Shown: in pieces, positions 5,202 through 11,138 of the stretch
Layout of the letters: every line of letters begins with the position of its first letter
Position numbering within the stretch: the stretch's first letter is position 1
Assembly (NCBI GenBank): GCA_029864785.1
Contig: JAOTST010000015.1
Span: forward strand, 1 to 11,138
Direction of reading: 5' to 3'
Origin: Chromatiales bacterium
GTDB taxonomy: Bacteria; Pseudomonadota; Gammaproteobacteria; Thiohalomonadales; Thiohalomonadaceae
Length of the DNA stretch: 11,138 nt
Made by a program: the position numbers and the translations under genes
The notes under the pieces: generated by a model
What the model saw: only the letters and a program-made list of their open reading frames with translations
The model's database searches: none
What the model was told of the DNA's origin: nothing

Positions 5202-7919
5202 CTATTGATCCAGTGCGTGACGAATGGCGATGGCCAATTCGCTTAAATTGTAGGGCTTTCCTAACAGATTTTCGGCCAGTCGGAGGTATATCTTCCGCTT
5301 GCCATTGGTAAATTCCTCACGTTTTGAGGTGAAGCCGGAGGTGAGCAATATCTTGATGGTCGGTCTCTCTTCAATGGCGGCAAATGCGAGATGGTAACCG
5401 TCAACACCGCCTGGCATGACGATATCGCTGAAGATGAGAGCAATATCCTTTCGTCTGGAGAAGATCTTCAGTGCCTCTGTCCCGCTGTGGGCAACGATGG
5501 TCTGATAGCCGAGCTGCTGGAGATAGCTTTCAGCAATTTCAGCCAGAGTCTCTTCATCATCAACGATCAGGACAGTTTCATTACCACGAGGCAACTCTTT
5601 CGGCTTCTGCACAGTTGGTGAATCGCTACTATCTTCCGCCCGAGGGATGTAGATATGGATGGTTGTTCCCTGCCCCTCCTCGGAGTAGAGCTGTATCTGC
5701 CCCCCGGAGCGTTGAACAAAACCATAGACCATACTAAGCCCCAGTCCTGTGCCCTTGCCGCGCTCTTTGGTGGTAAAGAAGGGAACAAATATTTTCTCCT
5801 GGATCTCAGTGTTAACACCCGTGCCATTATCGCTGATGGAGATCATCACATAGTCGCCTTCGTGGGCATTGGTATATTGCTTTACGTAGTTGGCATCGAG
5901 GTGTTTGTTGGCCGTCTCGATCACTAATAACCCGCCGTTAGGCATCGCATCACGGGCATTCAGAGATAGATTAAGGATGGAATCTTCCAAATCCCCCGGA
6001 TCGATTGAAATGGGCCAGAGGTTATCTGCAAGGTTGGTCTCTACTTGAATGGTCGCAGTCAGTGACTTGGCAATGAGTTCCTGTAGATCGGCAATAATCG
6101 GATTGATCTGAATAACCTTTTGCCCCCGGCTGTCCTGCCGAGAAAAGCTGAGAAGTTTCTGGGTCAGTTGAGCGCCGCGTTGGGTACTGCTCAAGGCGCG
6201 ATCGATTCGTTCTTGTTCTGCAGGTCTATCGTCAAGGTTGATTCTAAGCAACTCAAGATTGCCCATAATGATTCCCAAAATATTGTTAAAGTCATGGGCG
6301 ACCCCTCCGGTGAGTTGGCCGATGGCATCCATCTTTTGGCTGTTGCGGAGCATCGCTTCACTCTGTTGATGCTCACTGATATCTTCAGCAACGCTGACGT
6401 AGTGCGATATTGAACCATGGGCGGGTTTTATGGCCGAAATAGAGAGCCTTAGGGTGAAGGTCGAGCCATCTTTTCTCTGAGCAATAAACTCGCCACTCCA
6501 CCCCAGTCCCGAGGAGATGATGGACTCCATATGGTGGATCTTTGTTTGATCCTGCTCCCCCTGTTCATAGATAAAATGCATCCCTTGGCCGATAGCCTCT
6601 TTGTCGCAATAACCTGTCATGATCTCAAACTGAGGGTTTACATATTCAATCATTTTATCGGGACGGCTGATCATCACAGCGACAGGACTCTGTTCGGTGG
6701 CCATCGAGAGGGTGCGAAGCTGCTCTTCTCGATCCTGTAGCTCGCTGACCATGACATTGAATGAGTAGGCAAGCTGCCCCAGCTCATTATTCTCTTTTAA
6801 CCCTTCGATTTTGGTGTACTCACCCTTTCCAAGCTTGAGGATTGCGTCGGTCAGTTGTTTGAGGGGGCGCAACAGATTTAGATTCATCAGGTAGATGGTG
6901 AGGGGGATAATAAATAGAGCTGTTATCAGCAGCACAATGAGCGCAGCGCTGCCAAAATCTCGAAGTTGTTGCTCTATCTGCTCCTGCTTCAAGCCTACGA
7001 TAAAGGTACCTTTATGGCTGTGAAGAAGAGGGAGTGATGCGGCGCTAAAAAGATAGCCTCCGCGCCTTATCAGGGTATTTGTGTGACCGTTGATATGGGA
7101 CTGTTGCAGGGTTGGTTGGGGTGGCATTTTTTCATTAAGATAGAGCCGTTCTAACTGATTTGTGGGCTCTGTTCCTGCAAAGAGAATAGAGAGTTTAACG
7201 CCGAGGTGGGCAACGGTGGCTGCCAGTATTTTTGCAGAGACTTCATGGGCGACAACGACCATACCGATCTGTTTCTCAGTGCCATCGCTATTGGTTGTGA
7301 GAAGATAGTGCACACTCGTATTGAATAGAGTTTGGTGATTTACGATAAAGTGAGAGTGGGAGTTGCCATCAATATAGTCGGTGCTATTGCTCTGTAGAAC
7401 GGAGGGAAGCGGTTTACTATAGGGGAGGAACTCTCCCGAAAGTCCTAATGCAACAAGGACTGTGCGCTTTCCCCCTCTGTAGGAGATGTATCCGTTTAGA
7501 ATGCTGTCCTCTTTATTAAGGTAAAAGGCAACGATCTCTTTATCTTCATCATAGACGGTGGCAACTTCGATACCGACACTGCGCATCTGTAGGGCCAGAT
7601 TACGAGCCACCTTCTCTTTTTCAGCATCGAAGATGAGGGGTTGATAATTTTCAGTATCTTGATAGCGATTGATCAGATTGACGGAAGCGATGAGATCTTT
7701 TTGCTGTGTGAGGCTGCGAGAGACGCTTAAGGTTCGCTTGCTCAAAGATGAAAGTTTTTCGTGTATCTCTTCAAGTGCACGGAAGATCTTCTGTTGATGT
7801 TGTTCGGTTGAACGTGATGCAAATAGCTGAAGAAAGAGGGCGCCGTTTAGAGTCAAAGCCACGAGCAGGGTGATGACCAAAAATAGGATAAATTTTCTTT
7901 GCAGGGTCAGATTTGGCAT
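5202..7919 (-). CDS. Membrane-bound hybrid sensor histidine kinase (HAMP-PAS-HisKA-HATPase-REC)
   Basis: Numbered from ATG at 7919 (905 residues): TM1 at about 8-33; a large extracytoplasmic sensor at about 34-320, possibly double-Cache; TM2 at about 322-346; HAMP at about 346-398; PAS/PAC at about 400-520; HisKA with phospho-acceptor H542 in GGVAHDFNN; an ATPase with N654 (LNARDA), DNGTG (D697) and GTGLGL (723-728); and a C-terminal REC with D787/D788, phospho-acceptor D832, T860/S861 and K888. All key residues are present, so it should autophosphorylate and pass phosphate to its own REC. Hybrid kinases usually act through an HPt protein, and none is in the window. It is divergent from the hemerythrin/REC-EAL operon, which suggests but does not prove a shared pathway. 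The frame extends to a TTG at 7943, which has no Shine-Dalgarno; ATG at 7919 directly before the TM1 basic residues is preferred. Confidence 0.92.
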   Translation of the reverse strand: MPNLTLQRKFILFLVITLLVALTLNGALFLQLFASRSTEQHQQKIFRALEEIHEKLSSLSKRTLSVSRSLTQQKDLIASVNLINRYQDTENYQPLIFDAEKEKVARNLALQMRSVGIEVATVYDEDKEIVAFYLNKEDSILNGYISYRGGKRTVLVALGLSGEFLPYSKPLPSVLQSNSTDYIDGNSHSHFIVNHQTLFNTSVHYLLTTNSDGTEKQIGMVVVAHEVSAKILAATVAHLGVKLSILFAGTEPTNQLERLYLNEKMPPQPTLQQSHINGHTNTLIRRGGYLFSAASLPLLHSHKGTFIVGLKQEQIEQQLRDFGSAALIVLLITALFIIPLTIYLMNLNLLRPLKQLTDAILKLGKGEYTKIEGLKENNELGQLAYSFNVMVSELQDREEQLRTLSMATEQSPVAVMISRPDKMIEYVNPQFEIMTGYCDKEAIGQGMHFIYEQGEQDQTKIHHMESIISSGLGWSGEFIAQRKDGSTFTLRLSISAIKPAHGSISHYVSVAEDISEHQQSEAMLRNSQKMDAIGQLTGGVAHDFNNILGIIMGNLELLRINLDDRPAEQERIDRALSSTQRGAQLTQKLLSFSRQDSRGQKVIQINPIIADLQELIAKSLTATIQVETNLADNLWPISIDPGDLEDSILNLSLNARDAMPNGGLLVIETANKHLDANYVKQYTNAHEGDYVMISISDNGTGVNTEIQEKIFVPFFTTKERGKGTGLGLSMVYGFVQRSGGQIQLYSEEGQGTTIHIYIPRAEDSSDSPTVQKPKELPRGNETVLIVDDEETLAEIAESYLQQLGYQTIVAHSGTEALKIFSRRKDIALIFSDIVMPGGVDGYHLAFAAIEERPTIKILLTSGFTSKREEFTNGKRKIYLRLAENLLGKPYNLSELAIAIRHALDQ

Positions 7920-7952
7920 ATTAGTCCGCTGAAATTTGGTCAATTGGTACTA

Positions 7953-7965
7953 AATAGTAACTATT
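7953..7965. promoter_or_regulatory. 13-bp palindrome upstream of the histidine kinase
   Basis: AATAG-TAA-CTATT is a perfect dyad 34-46 bases upstream of the kinase ATG. It overlaps a TACAAT -10-like hexamer on the minus strand (7963-7968), whose -35 is not convincing. It is well placed for an operator; no regulator can be named. Confidence 0.3.
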
Positions 7966-8187
7966 GTAAATATAGCCCATATTGACCCTATAATCTTCAT
8001 GTTTTATGAATTGAGCGCGACCAACTATTTGTCCGGCGGGCGTTAAGGATGTCTCCAGAGCCTTAGCTTCAGAGGAGCCCTCTCATATTTTGGGTGTTGG
8101 GTAGGCAGTGATTTTTGAGGTGGGAAGGGTAGAGCCTTGCAGATTGAGAGAGGGCGTTCTATCCTGAGGCAGGTATTTAAATAGGCC

Positions 8188-8207
8188 ATGACTATAATTA
8201 TGACTAT
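8188..8207 (+). promoter_or_regulatory. Perfect -10 hexamer within an 8-bp direct repeat
   Basis: TATAAT at 8193-8198 matches the sigma-70 -10 exactly but has no good -35 at 16-18 bases. ATGACTAT occurs twice, at 8188-8195 and 8200-8207, 12 bases apart (about one helical turn), as expected where an activator dimer or tandem monomers bind. Transcription from here would give the hemerythrin gene a leader of about 95 bases. Confidence 0.3.
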
Positions 8208-8301
8208 GAGCAGCGTGTTGTATGGGGCGAACGGGATTACCTCCTGTTCTGTAGCCTTGGTGGTCAAGAAAAACCACAATGAGCCAGGATAGTTTGCTGG
8301 G

Positions 8302-8748
8302 ATGAATAGTGTAGAGCCATCCTATCCTAAGCTGGCAGAGCAAAATCTTACCGGGGTTGCAGAGATAGATGATGATCATCGCGTTCTGTTTGAGCTGCTC
8401 AACCGTTGCCAGCGACTCTCTGCCCGTGAAGATCTCTTGGCAGAGATGAATCTTATTCTTGGGGAGTTACAGGACTACACTGTTTACCATTTCCGACGTG
8501 AAGAGCTGATAATGGATGCTTGTCGATATCCGCATCTTAAAAATCACCAGCTGGTTCACGGCATGTTGATTAAGCGGACGGAAGGGCTTGTTGCGGAGCT
8601 CAACCGTGGTGAACTTAAGCAGGGCAAGCTGATTGATTTTTTAAGAAATTGGCTGCTAGATCATGTGATGACGATGGACAAAGCGATTGCACCCTACTGT
8701 AAAGGTCGAGAGGCAGCGATTAAAGAGGCGCTGGAAGGTGATGATTAA
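8302..8748 (+). CDS. Bacteriohemerythrin
   Basis: A 148-residue soluble four-helix protein with a non-haem di-iron site that binds O2 reversibly; bacterial members deliver, store or sense O2, and some respond to NO or redox state. All seven expected ligands are present: H26 (EIDDDH), H63 and E67 (YHFRREE), H82 and H86 (HQLVH), and H121 and D126 (DHVMTMD). Length and spacing are those of stand-alone bacteriohemerythrins, with no fused output domain and no signal peptide, so it is cytoplasmic. The ATG at 8302 has only a weak ribosome binding site. It ends 24 bases before the REC-EAL gene and must be co-transcribed with it, so a role feeding O2 status into c-di-GMP control is inferred from this pairing. 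Confidence 0.93.
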   Translation: MNSVEPSYPKLAEQNLTGVAEIDDDHRVLFELLNRCQRLSAREDLLAEMNLILGELQDYTVYHFRREELIMDACRYPHLKNHQLVHGMLIKRTEGLVAELNRGELKQGKLIDFLRNWLLDHVMTMDKAIAPYCKGREAAIKEALEGDD

Positions 8749-8772
8749 ACATATCAAGAGAGAGCAAATGTA

Positions 8773-9984
8773 GTGGATAAGGTCTACATCATTGATGATG
8801 ATATTCAGATTGTGGAGTTGCTTTCACAGTTTACTTCAATGCTTGGCTATAAGGCGGAGGGATTTACTAACGCGGTCGAGTTTTTTGAGGTCTACCCCGA
8901 AGATTCACAGAACATCGTGATTATGCTCGATCTCAATATGCCAACAATGGATGGTATTGAGGTGATTCGCCAGTTGGCGGTGCGAAAATCGAATGCGTCG
9001 TTAATTTTAATTAGTGGATATGACTCCAGCGTTTTACGTTCAGCGGAGAAGCTGGCTCACGCCCATAATCTAAATATTATAGATTCACTCACTAAACCGG
9101 TATCGTTTGAGCTATTGGAGCTTCTATTTGAGAAAATTAGTGGTAGTGAGACACCTCAATTTGCGCAAAAGGTTGAGAGTCAGCGACCGATCCAGTTAAG
9201 TGAGTTGCGCGATGCGCTGATTGGTCGGCAGCTTAGACTGCATTATCAACCCCAAGTGGATATCAAGACCGGTCATTTAGTTGGTGTTGAGGCGCTGGTG
9301 CGTTGGCAACATCCTGAGCGGGGGCTGCTCTACCCAAACCATATTATTCCCATGGCTGAAGAGTTTGGCTTGATGGGCGATCTTACCGCCCAAGTGATCA
9401 ATATGGCCGTTACACAGTCGCGCCTCTGGCAAGATGAGGGACTGTGTCTTCCTGTTTCGGTCAATATTTCAGCAGAAAATATTACCAGCCTCACCTTTCC
9501 AGAGCAGCTTACGGAGCTGCTTAAAGCACACCAATTTGACCCATCACTGCTGACCCTTGAGGTGACGGAGAGTGAACTAATGGGTGACCTGATCACCTCG
9601 CTGGATATCTTGACGCGGCTGCGTATGAAAGGGCTCGATCTCTCGATTGATGATTTCGGCACCGGTTATTCATCGCTCTCTCAGCTTCACCGTATTCCAT
9701 TTACCGAGCTTAAGGTTGATATGAGTTTTGTGATGAATATGTGTAAGGATGATGAGGCGATGGGCATCGTTAAAACCTGCATTATGTTGGGACATGAGCT
9801 TAAAATGAAGGTGGTAGCCGAAGGGGTAGAGAGTGGGGAGATTCTCCAACGACTTGAGGCGCTGGGCTGTGATATTGCGCAGGGTTACCATATTGGTCGG
9901 CCAATGGATGTGATTCAATTAAGAAGTTGGATGAACAAAAATAGCGAGCTCTATCCACTGTATGCAGAGGTAGTCTCAGATTGA
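8773..9984 (+). CDS. Response regulator with EAL c-di-GMP phosphodiesterase domain
   Basis: A 403-residue cytoplasmic REC-EAL protein with no GGDEF domain. REC (about 1-120): VYIIDDD (D8-D10), phospho-acceptor D53 in MLDLNMP, S81 in LISGYD, and K108 in LTKP. EAL (about 140-390): E173 in VEALVRW, N231 in NISAEN, E263 in EVTES, D293/D294 in DDFGTGYSS, K314 in LKVDMSF, E350/E353 in AEGVES, and Q370 in QGYHIG. The metal and substrate residues needed for hydrolysis of c-di-GMP to pGpG are all there, so active phosphodiesterase is predicted, presumably switched by phosphorylation. The GTG start at 8773 is forced by an upstream stop and directly precedes the REC beta-strand; a purine-rich AAGAGAGAG lies about nine bases before it. 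It follows the hemerythrin gene by 24 bases. The histidine kinase next door is the obvious candidate partner. Confidence 0.95.
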   Translation: MDKVYIIDDDIQIVELLSQFTSMLGYKAEGFTNAVEFFEVYPEDSQNIVIMLDLNMPTMDGIEVIRQLAVRKSNASLILISGYDSSVLRSAEKLAHAHNLNIIDSLTKPVSFELLELLFEKISGSETPQFAQKVESQRPIQLSELRDALIGRQLRLHYQPQVDIKTGHLVGVEALVRWQHPERGLLYPNHIIPMAEEFGLMGDLTAQVINMAVTQSRLWQDEGLCLPVSVNISAENITSLTFPEQLTELLKAHQFDPSLLTLEVTESELMGDLITSLDILTRLRMKGLDLSIDDFGTGYSSLSQLHRIPFTELKVDMSFVMNMCKDDEAMGIVKTCIMLGHELKMKVVAEGVESGEILQRLEALGCDIAQGYHIGRPMDVIQLRSWMNKNSELYPLYAEVVSD

Positions 9985-9985
9985 T

Positions 9986-10014
9986 CAAATAACACCATTT
10001 TGTGTGGCTATTTG
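9986..10014 (+). terminator. Hairpin after the REC-EAL gene
   Basis: CAAATA-ACAC (9986-9995) pairs with GTGT (10002-10005) and, after a 3-base bulge, TATTTG (10009-10014). It starts two bases past the stop codon. No T-run follows, so it is a possible 3'-end stabiliser or weak terminator rather than a clear intrinsic terminator. Confidence 0.3.
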
Positions 10015-10075
10015 CTCTATGACTAATATGGTTTAGACTTAACCCGTTGATAATAGTTAAAAAGGATTGAGCACT

Positions 10076-10543
10076 ATGTGGTTGTTTGGCGGTAATAGTG
10101 GTGACGATGAGGGGATGGATCTATTTATTGGCAATCTGCCCGATAAGACATCAACTTACGATGTTGAGCAGTTGCTGGGTGATCACGTTGAGGATGCGAC
10201 CCTAAAGTTTAGTAATAAACTCTTTACCGATGGATCTGCCATCAATTTTTGTGTGGTCGCTTTTCGTTCTCGAAAGAGGGCTGAAAAGGCGATGAAGGCG
10301 ATGCGTCTTAAGAAGCTTGGCGGTGAATACCTTACCGTGCATGAGTTTAACTACCGCTCCTACCAAAATGATCGCCGCGAAAATTTGCATCAAAATGGAC
10401 TGGACAGTGAGTTGCGAGAGGAGGAGCGGCGTCGACAGGAGAAGGTTGTTGACCCATTTGATCCTGCACCAGAGGTGGAAGAGAGTATCGATTCGAGTAA
10501 AATCAGGGTCTCTGGTTACAACGCCTTTGCCCGCAAGGGATAG
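10076..10543 (+). CDS. Short RRM-type RNA-binding protein
   Basis: A 155-residue protein with one RNA recognition motif at about 14-94. RNP2 is canonical (LFIGNL, 16-21). RNP1 is degenerate: INFCVVAF keeps the hydrophobic and aromatic pattern but lacks the usual leading K/R-G and one aromatic residue. The helix RKRAEKAMKAM follows. The C-terminal third is highly charged and probably disordered (EEERRRQEK, then an acidic stretch). It resembles the small RRM proteins of cyanobacteria and proteobacteria, whose targets are mostly unknown. ATG at 10076 is chosen over an in-frame TTG at 10067 because AGGA (10062-10065) is nine bases before the ATG but touches the TTG. It stands alone, 91 bases after REC-EAL and 120 bases before thiS. 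Confidence 0.82.
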   Translation: MWLFGGNSGDDEGMDLFIGNLPDKTSTYDVEQLLGDHVEDATLKFSNKLFTDGSAINFCVVAFRSRKRAEKAMKAMRLKKLGGEYLTVHEFNYRSYQNDRRENLHQNGLDSELREEERRRQEKVVDPFDPAPEVEESIDSSKIRVSGYNAFARKG

Positions 10544-10591
10544 ATTGCTTCCTTGGCTTGACTGCCACCAATAACCGTAATCGCTACCGGT

Positions 10592-10620
10592 TTTCTCCAT
10601 GGAGTCTCTTCGGCTACAAT
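10592..10620 (+). promoter_or_regulatory. Possible promoter for thiS-thiG
   Basis: TACAAT (10615-10620) matches five of six -10 bases and would start RNA near 10627, about 36 bases before thiS. The -35 at 17 bases (TTTCTC, 10592-10597) is weak. A perfect 10-base palindrome CTCCATGGAG (10595-10604) lies in the spacer. I see no TPP riboswitch core (no CTGAGA) before thiS. Confidence 0.28.
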
Positions 10621-10662
10621 AGCTACTCCTTAACTGCTCGACTATCAATCCAATCATCTAAT

Positions 10663-10863
10663 ATGAAGATCACTCTCAACGGTGAGCCCCACGAACTTGC
10701 CGACGGTGCCACGGCACAACAGCTTATCGAACAGCTCGATCTGGTCGATAAACGGCTGGCGATGGAGGTCAATCAGGAGATTGTTCCTCGTTCTACCTTT
10801 GCAGAACACACGCTGCAACCTGCTGATGATGTCGAAATTGTACACGCCATTGGCGGTGGTTAA
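10663..10863 (+). CDS. thiS: Sulfur carrier protein ThiS
   Basis: A 66-residue ubiquitin-like (beta-grasp) sulfur carrier of thiamine synthesis. The C-terminus ends in the required Gly-Gly (AIGGG): it is adenylated by ThiF, converted to a thiocarboxylate, and supplies sulfur to ThiG for the thiazole ring. The start MKITLNGEP, the central LAMEVNQEIVPRSTF and the end DDVEIVHAIGGG are typical, and the length is normal (E. coli 66). ATG at 10663 aligns with the family start; an in-frame TTG at 10558 would add 35 residues with no family similarity. The Shine-Dalgarno is weak. thiG follows after 60 bases. ThiF, ThiE and the enzyme making dehydroglycine are not in the window. Confidence 0.95.
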   Translation: MKITLNGEPHELADGATAQQLIEQLDLVDKRLAMEVNQEIVPRSTFAEHTLQPADDVEIVHAIGGG

Positions 10864-10923
10864 GCTAAACATAGAGAGCATTATTTCCCTTTTACCCGTT
10901 ACCTAACAGGAACAGATATTCCC

Positions 10924-11138
10924 ATGTCTACACACTCCGATCCGCTTATTATTGCCGGCAAAGAATACAAATCGCGACTGCTCACCGGAAGTGGTAAATA
11001 TAGTGACTTGGAAGAGACTCGTCTGGCAACTGAGGCGGCTGAGGCGGAGATCGTCACTGTAGCGATTCGGCGTACCAATATCGGTCAAAATCCCGATGAG
11101 CCCAATTTGCTCGATGCACTACCGCAAAAAAATATACC
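10924..11138 (+). CDS. thiG: Thiazole synthase ThiG, N-terminal 71 residues
   Basis: The frame from ATG at 10924 is open to the window end. ThiG joins deoxyxylulose 5-phosphate, dehydroglycine and sulfur from ThiS thiocarboxylate to make the thiazole phosphate. The visible part has the typical first strand (PLIIAGKEY), the [16 protein letters not shown] motif, and [12 protein letters not shown], close to the highly conserved VTVA(I/L)RR. The lysine that forms the Schiff base with the sugar phosphate lies beyond the window. AGGAA at 10908-10912 is an acceptable if slightly distant ribosome binding site. Placement directly after thiS is the usual operon order. Confidence 0.94.
   Translation, partial: MSTHSDPLIIAGKEYKSRLLTGSGKYSDLEETRLATEAAEAEIVTVAIRRTNIGQNPDEPNLLDALPQKNI

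Larger units (their letters stand above)
7920..8301. other. Divergent control region between the kinase and the hemerythrin operon
   Basis: A 382-bp gap from which both transcription units should start. I see two candidate elements (7953-7965 and 8188-8207), described separately. The leader of the hemerythrin gene contains ACCTCCT (8239-8245), a perfect anti-Shine-Dalgarno, and a small stem GTGGT/ACCAC around 8261-8277. The ribosome binding site before ATG 8302 is poor (AGGA at 8286-8289). No known riboswitch and no FNR site are recognised. Confidence 0.5.

Noticed and set aside
7941..7943. TTG start for the histidine kinase
   Set aside because: There is no Shine-Dalgarno, and ATG at 7919 gives a normal short N-terminus before the first membrane helix. 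It cannot be excluded from sequence alone.
8043..8279. Minus-strand frame with a hydrophobic stretch (NTLLIVIIIVMAYLN) that could be a small membrane protein
   Set aside because: It begins only with TTG, has no Shine-Dalgarno, has a low-complexity Pro/Lys-rich tail, and occupies the divergent promoter region. The AGGAGGT inside it is not followed by a start codon.
8083..8379. Second minus-strand frame of 98 codons in the same gap
   Set aside because: It overlaps the start of the hemerythrin gene on the opposite strand and lacks a ribosome binding site or recognisable domain.
10558..10662. N-terminal extension of ThiS from TTG at 10558
   Set aside because: The extra 35 residues have no ThiS similarity; the family start is the ATG at 10663 and the stretch holds the probable promoter.
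10544..10662. TPP riboswitch before thiS
   Set aside because: The conserved core (CTGAGA) and its partner helices are absent, and the gap is nearly too short for the full element plus a promoter.
1..11138. CRISPR array, tRNA, rRNA or complete insertion sequence
   Set aside because: I looked for regularly spaced repeats, tRNA-like CCA-ended cloverleaf sequence, rRNA segments and transposase motifs on both strands and saw none.

Overview
The window looks like chromosomal DNA from a gammaproteobacterium of moderate GC content. The evidence is a full-length proofreading PolA, the divergent neighbour pair DUF2782 protein plus fructosamine/choline-kinase-like homoserine kinase (a gene order known beside polA in Pseudomonas and many other gammaproteobacteria), and a thiS-thiG pair. 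I cannot name the genus. 

Layout. (1) 1-586: an AT-rich, accessory-looking segment on the minus strand. It holds the start of an unrecognised two-span membrane protein (cut by the window edge), preceded by a 30-codon leader ORF with a strong ribosome binding site and a set of interlocking inverted repeats. (2) 587-4802: housekeeping block, polA on the minus strand and, divergently, a secreted DUF2782 protein and thrB on the plus strand. (3) 4803-5201: a 399-bp gap between convergent 3' ends. It has no gene that I can see but carries three perfect DnaA boxes in 35 bp, a fourth consensus box about 170 bp away and AT-rich DNA between them, an origin-like arrangement. (4) 5202-9984: a signalling island. 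A membrane-bound hybrid histidine kinase (minus) is divergent from a two-gene plus-strand operon of a bacteriohemerythrin and a response regulator with a c-di-GMP phosphodiesterase (EAL) output. All metal-ligand and catalytic residues I can check are present. (5) 10076-11138: a short RRM-type RNA-binding protein, then thiS and the start of thiG (thiazole branch of thiamine synthesis). 

How the parts may work together: the hemerythrin could bind O2 or another small ligand, the kinase could sense a periplasmic signal through its large extracytoplasmic domain, and the REC-EAL protein would turn phosphorylation into lower c-di-GMP. No HPt protein is encoded here, so a direct kinase-to-regulator link is only inferred from adjacency. 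The two most notable non-coding elements are the DnaA-box cluster between convergent genes and the leader ORF with mutually exclusive hairpins at the left edge.
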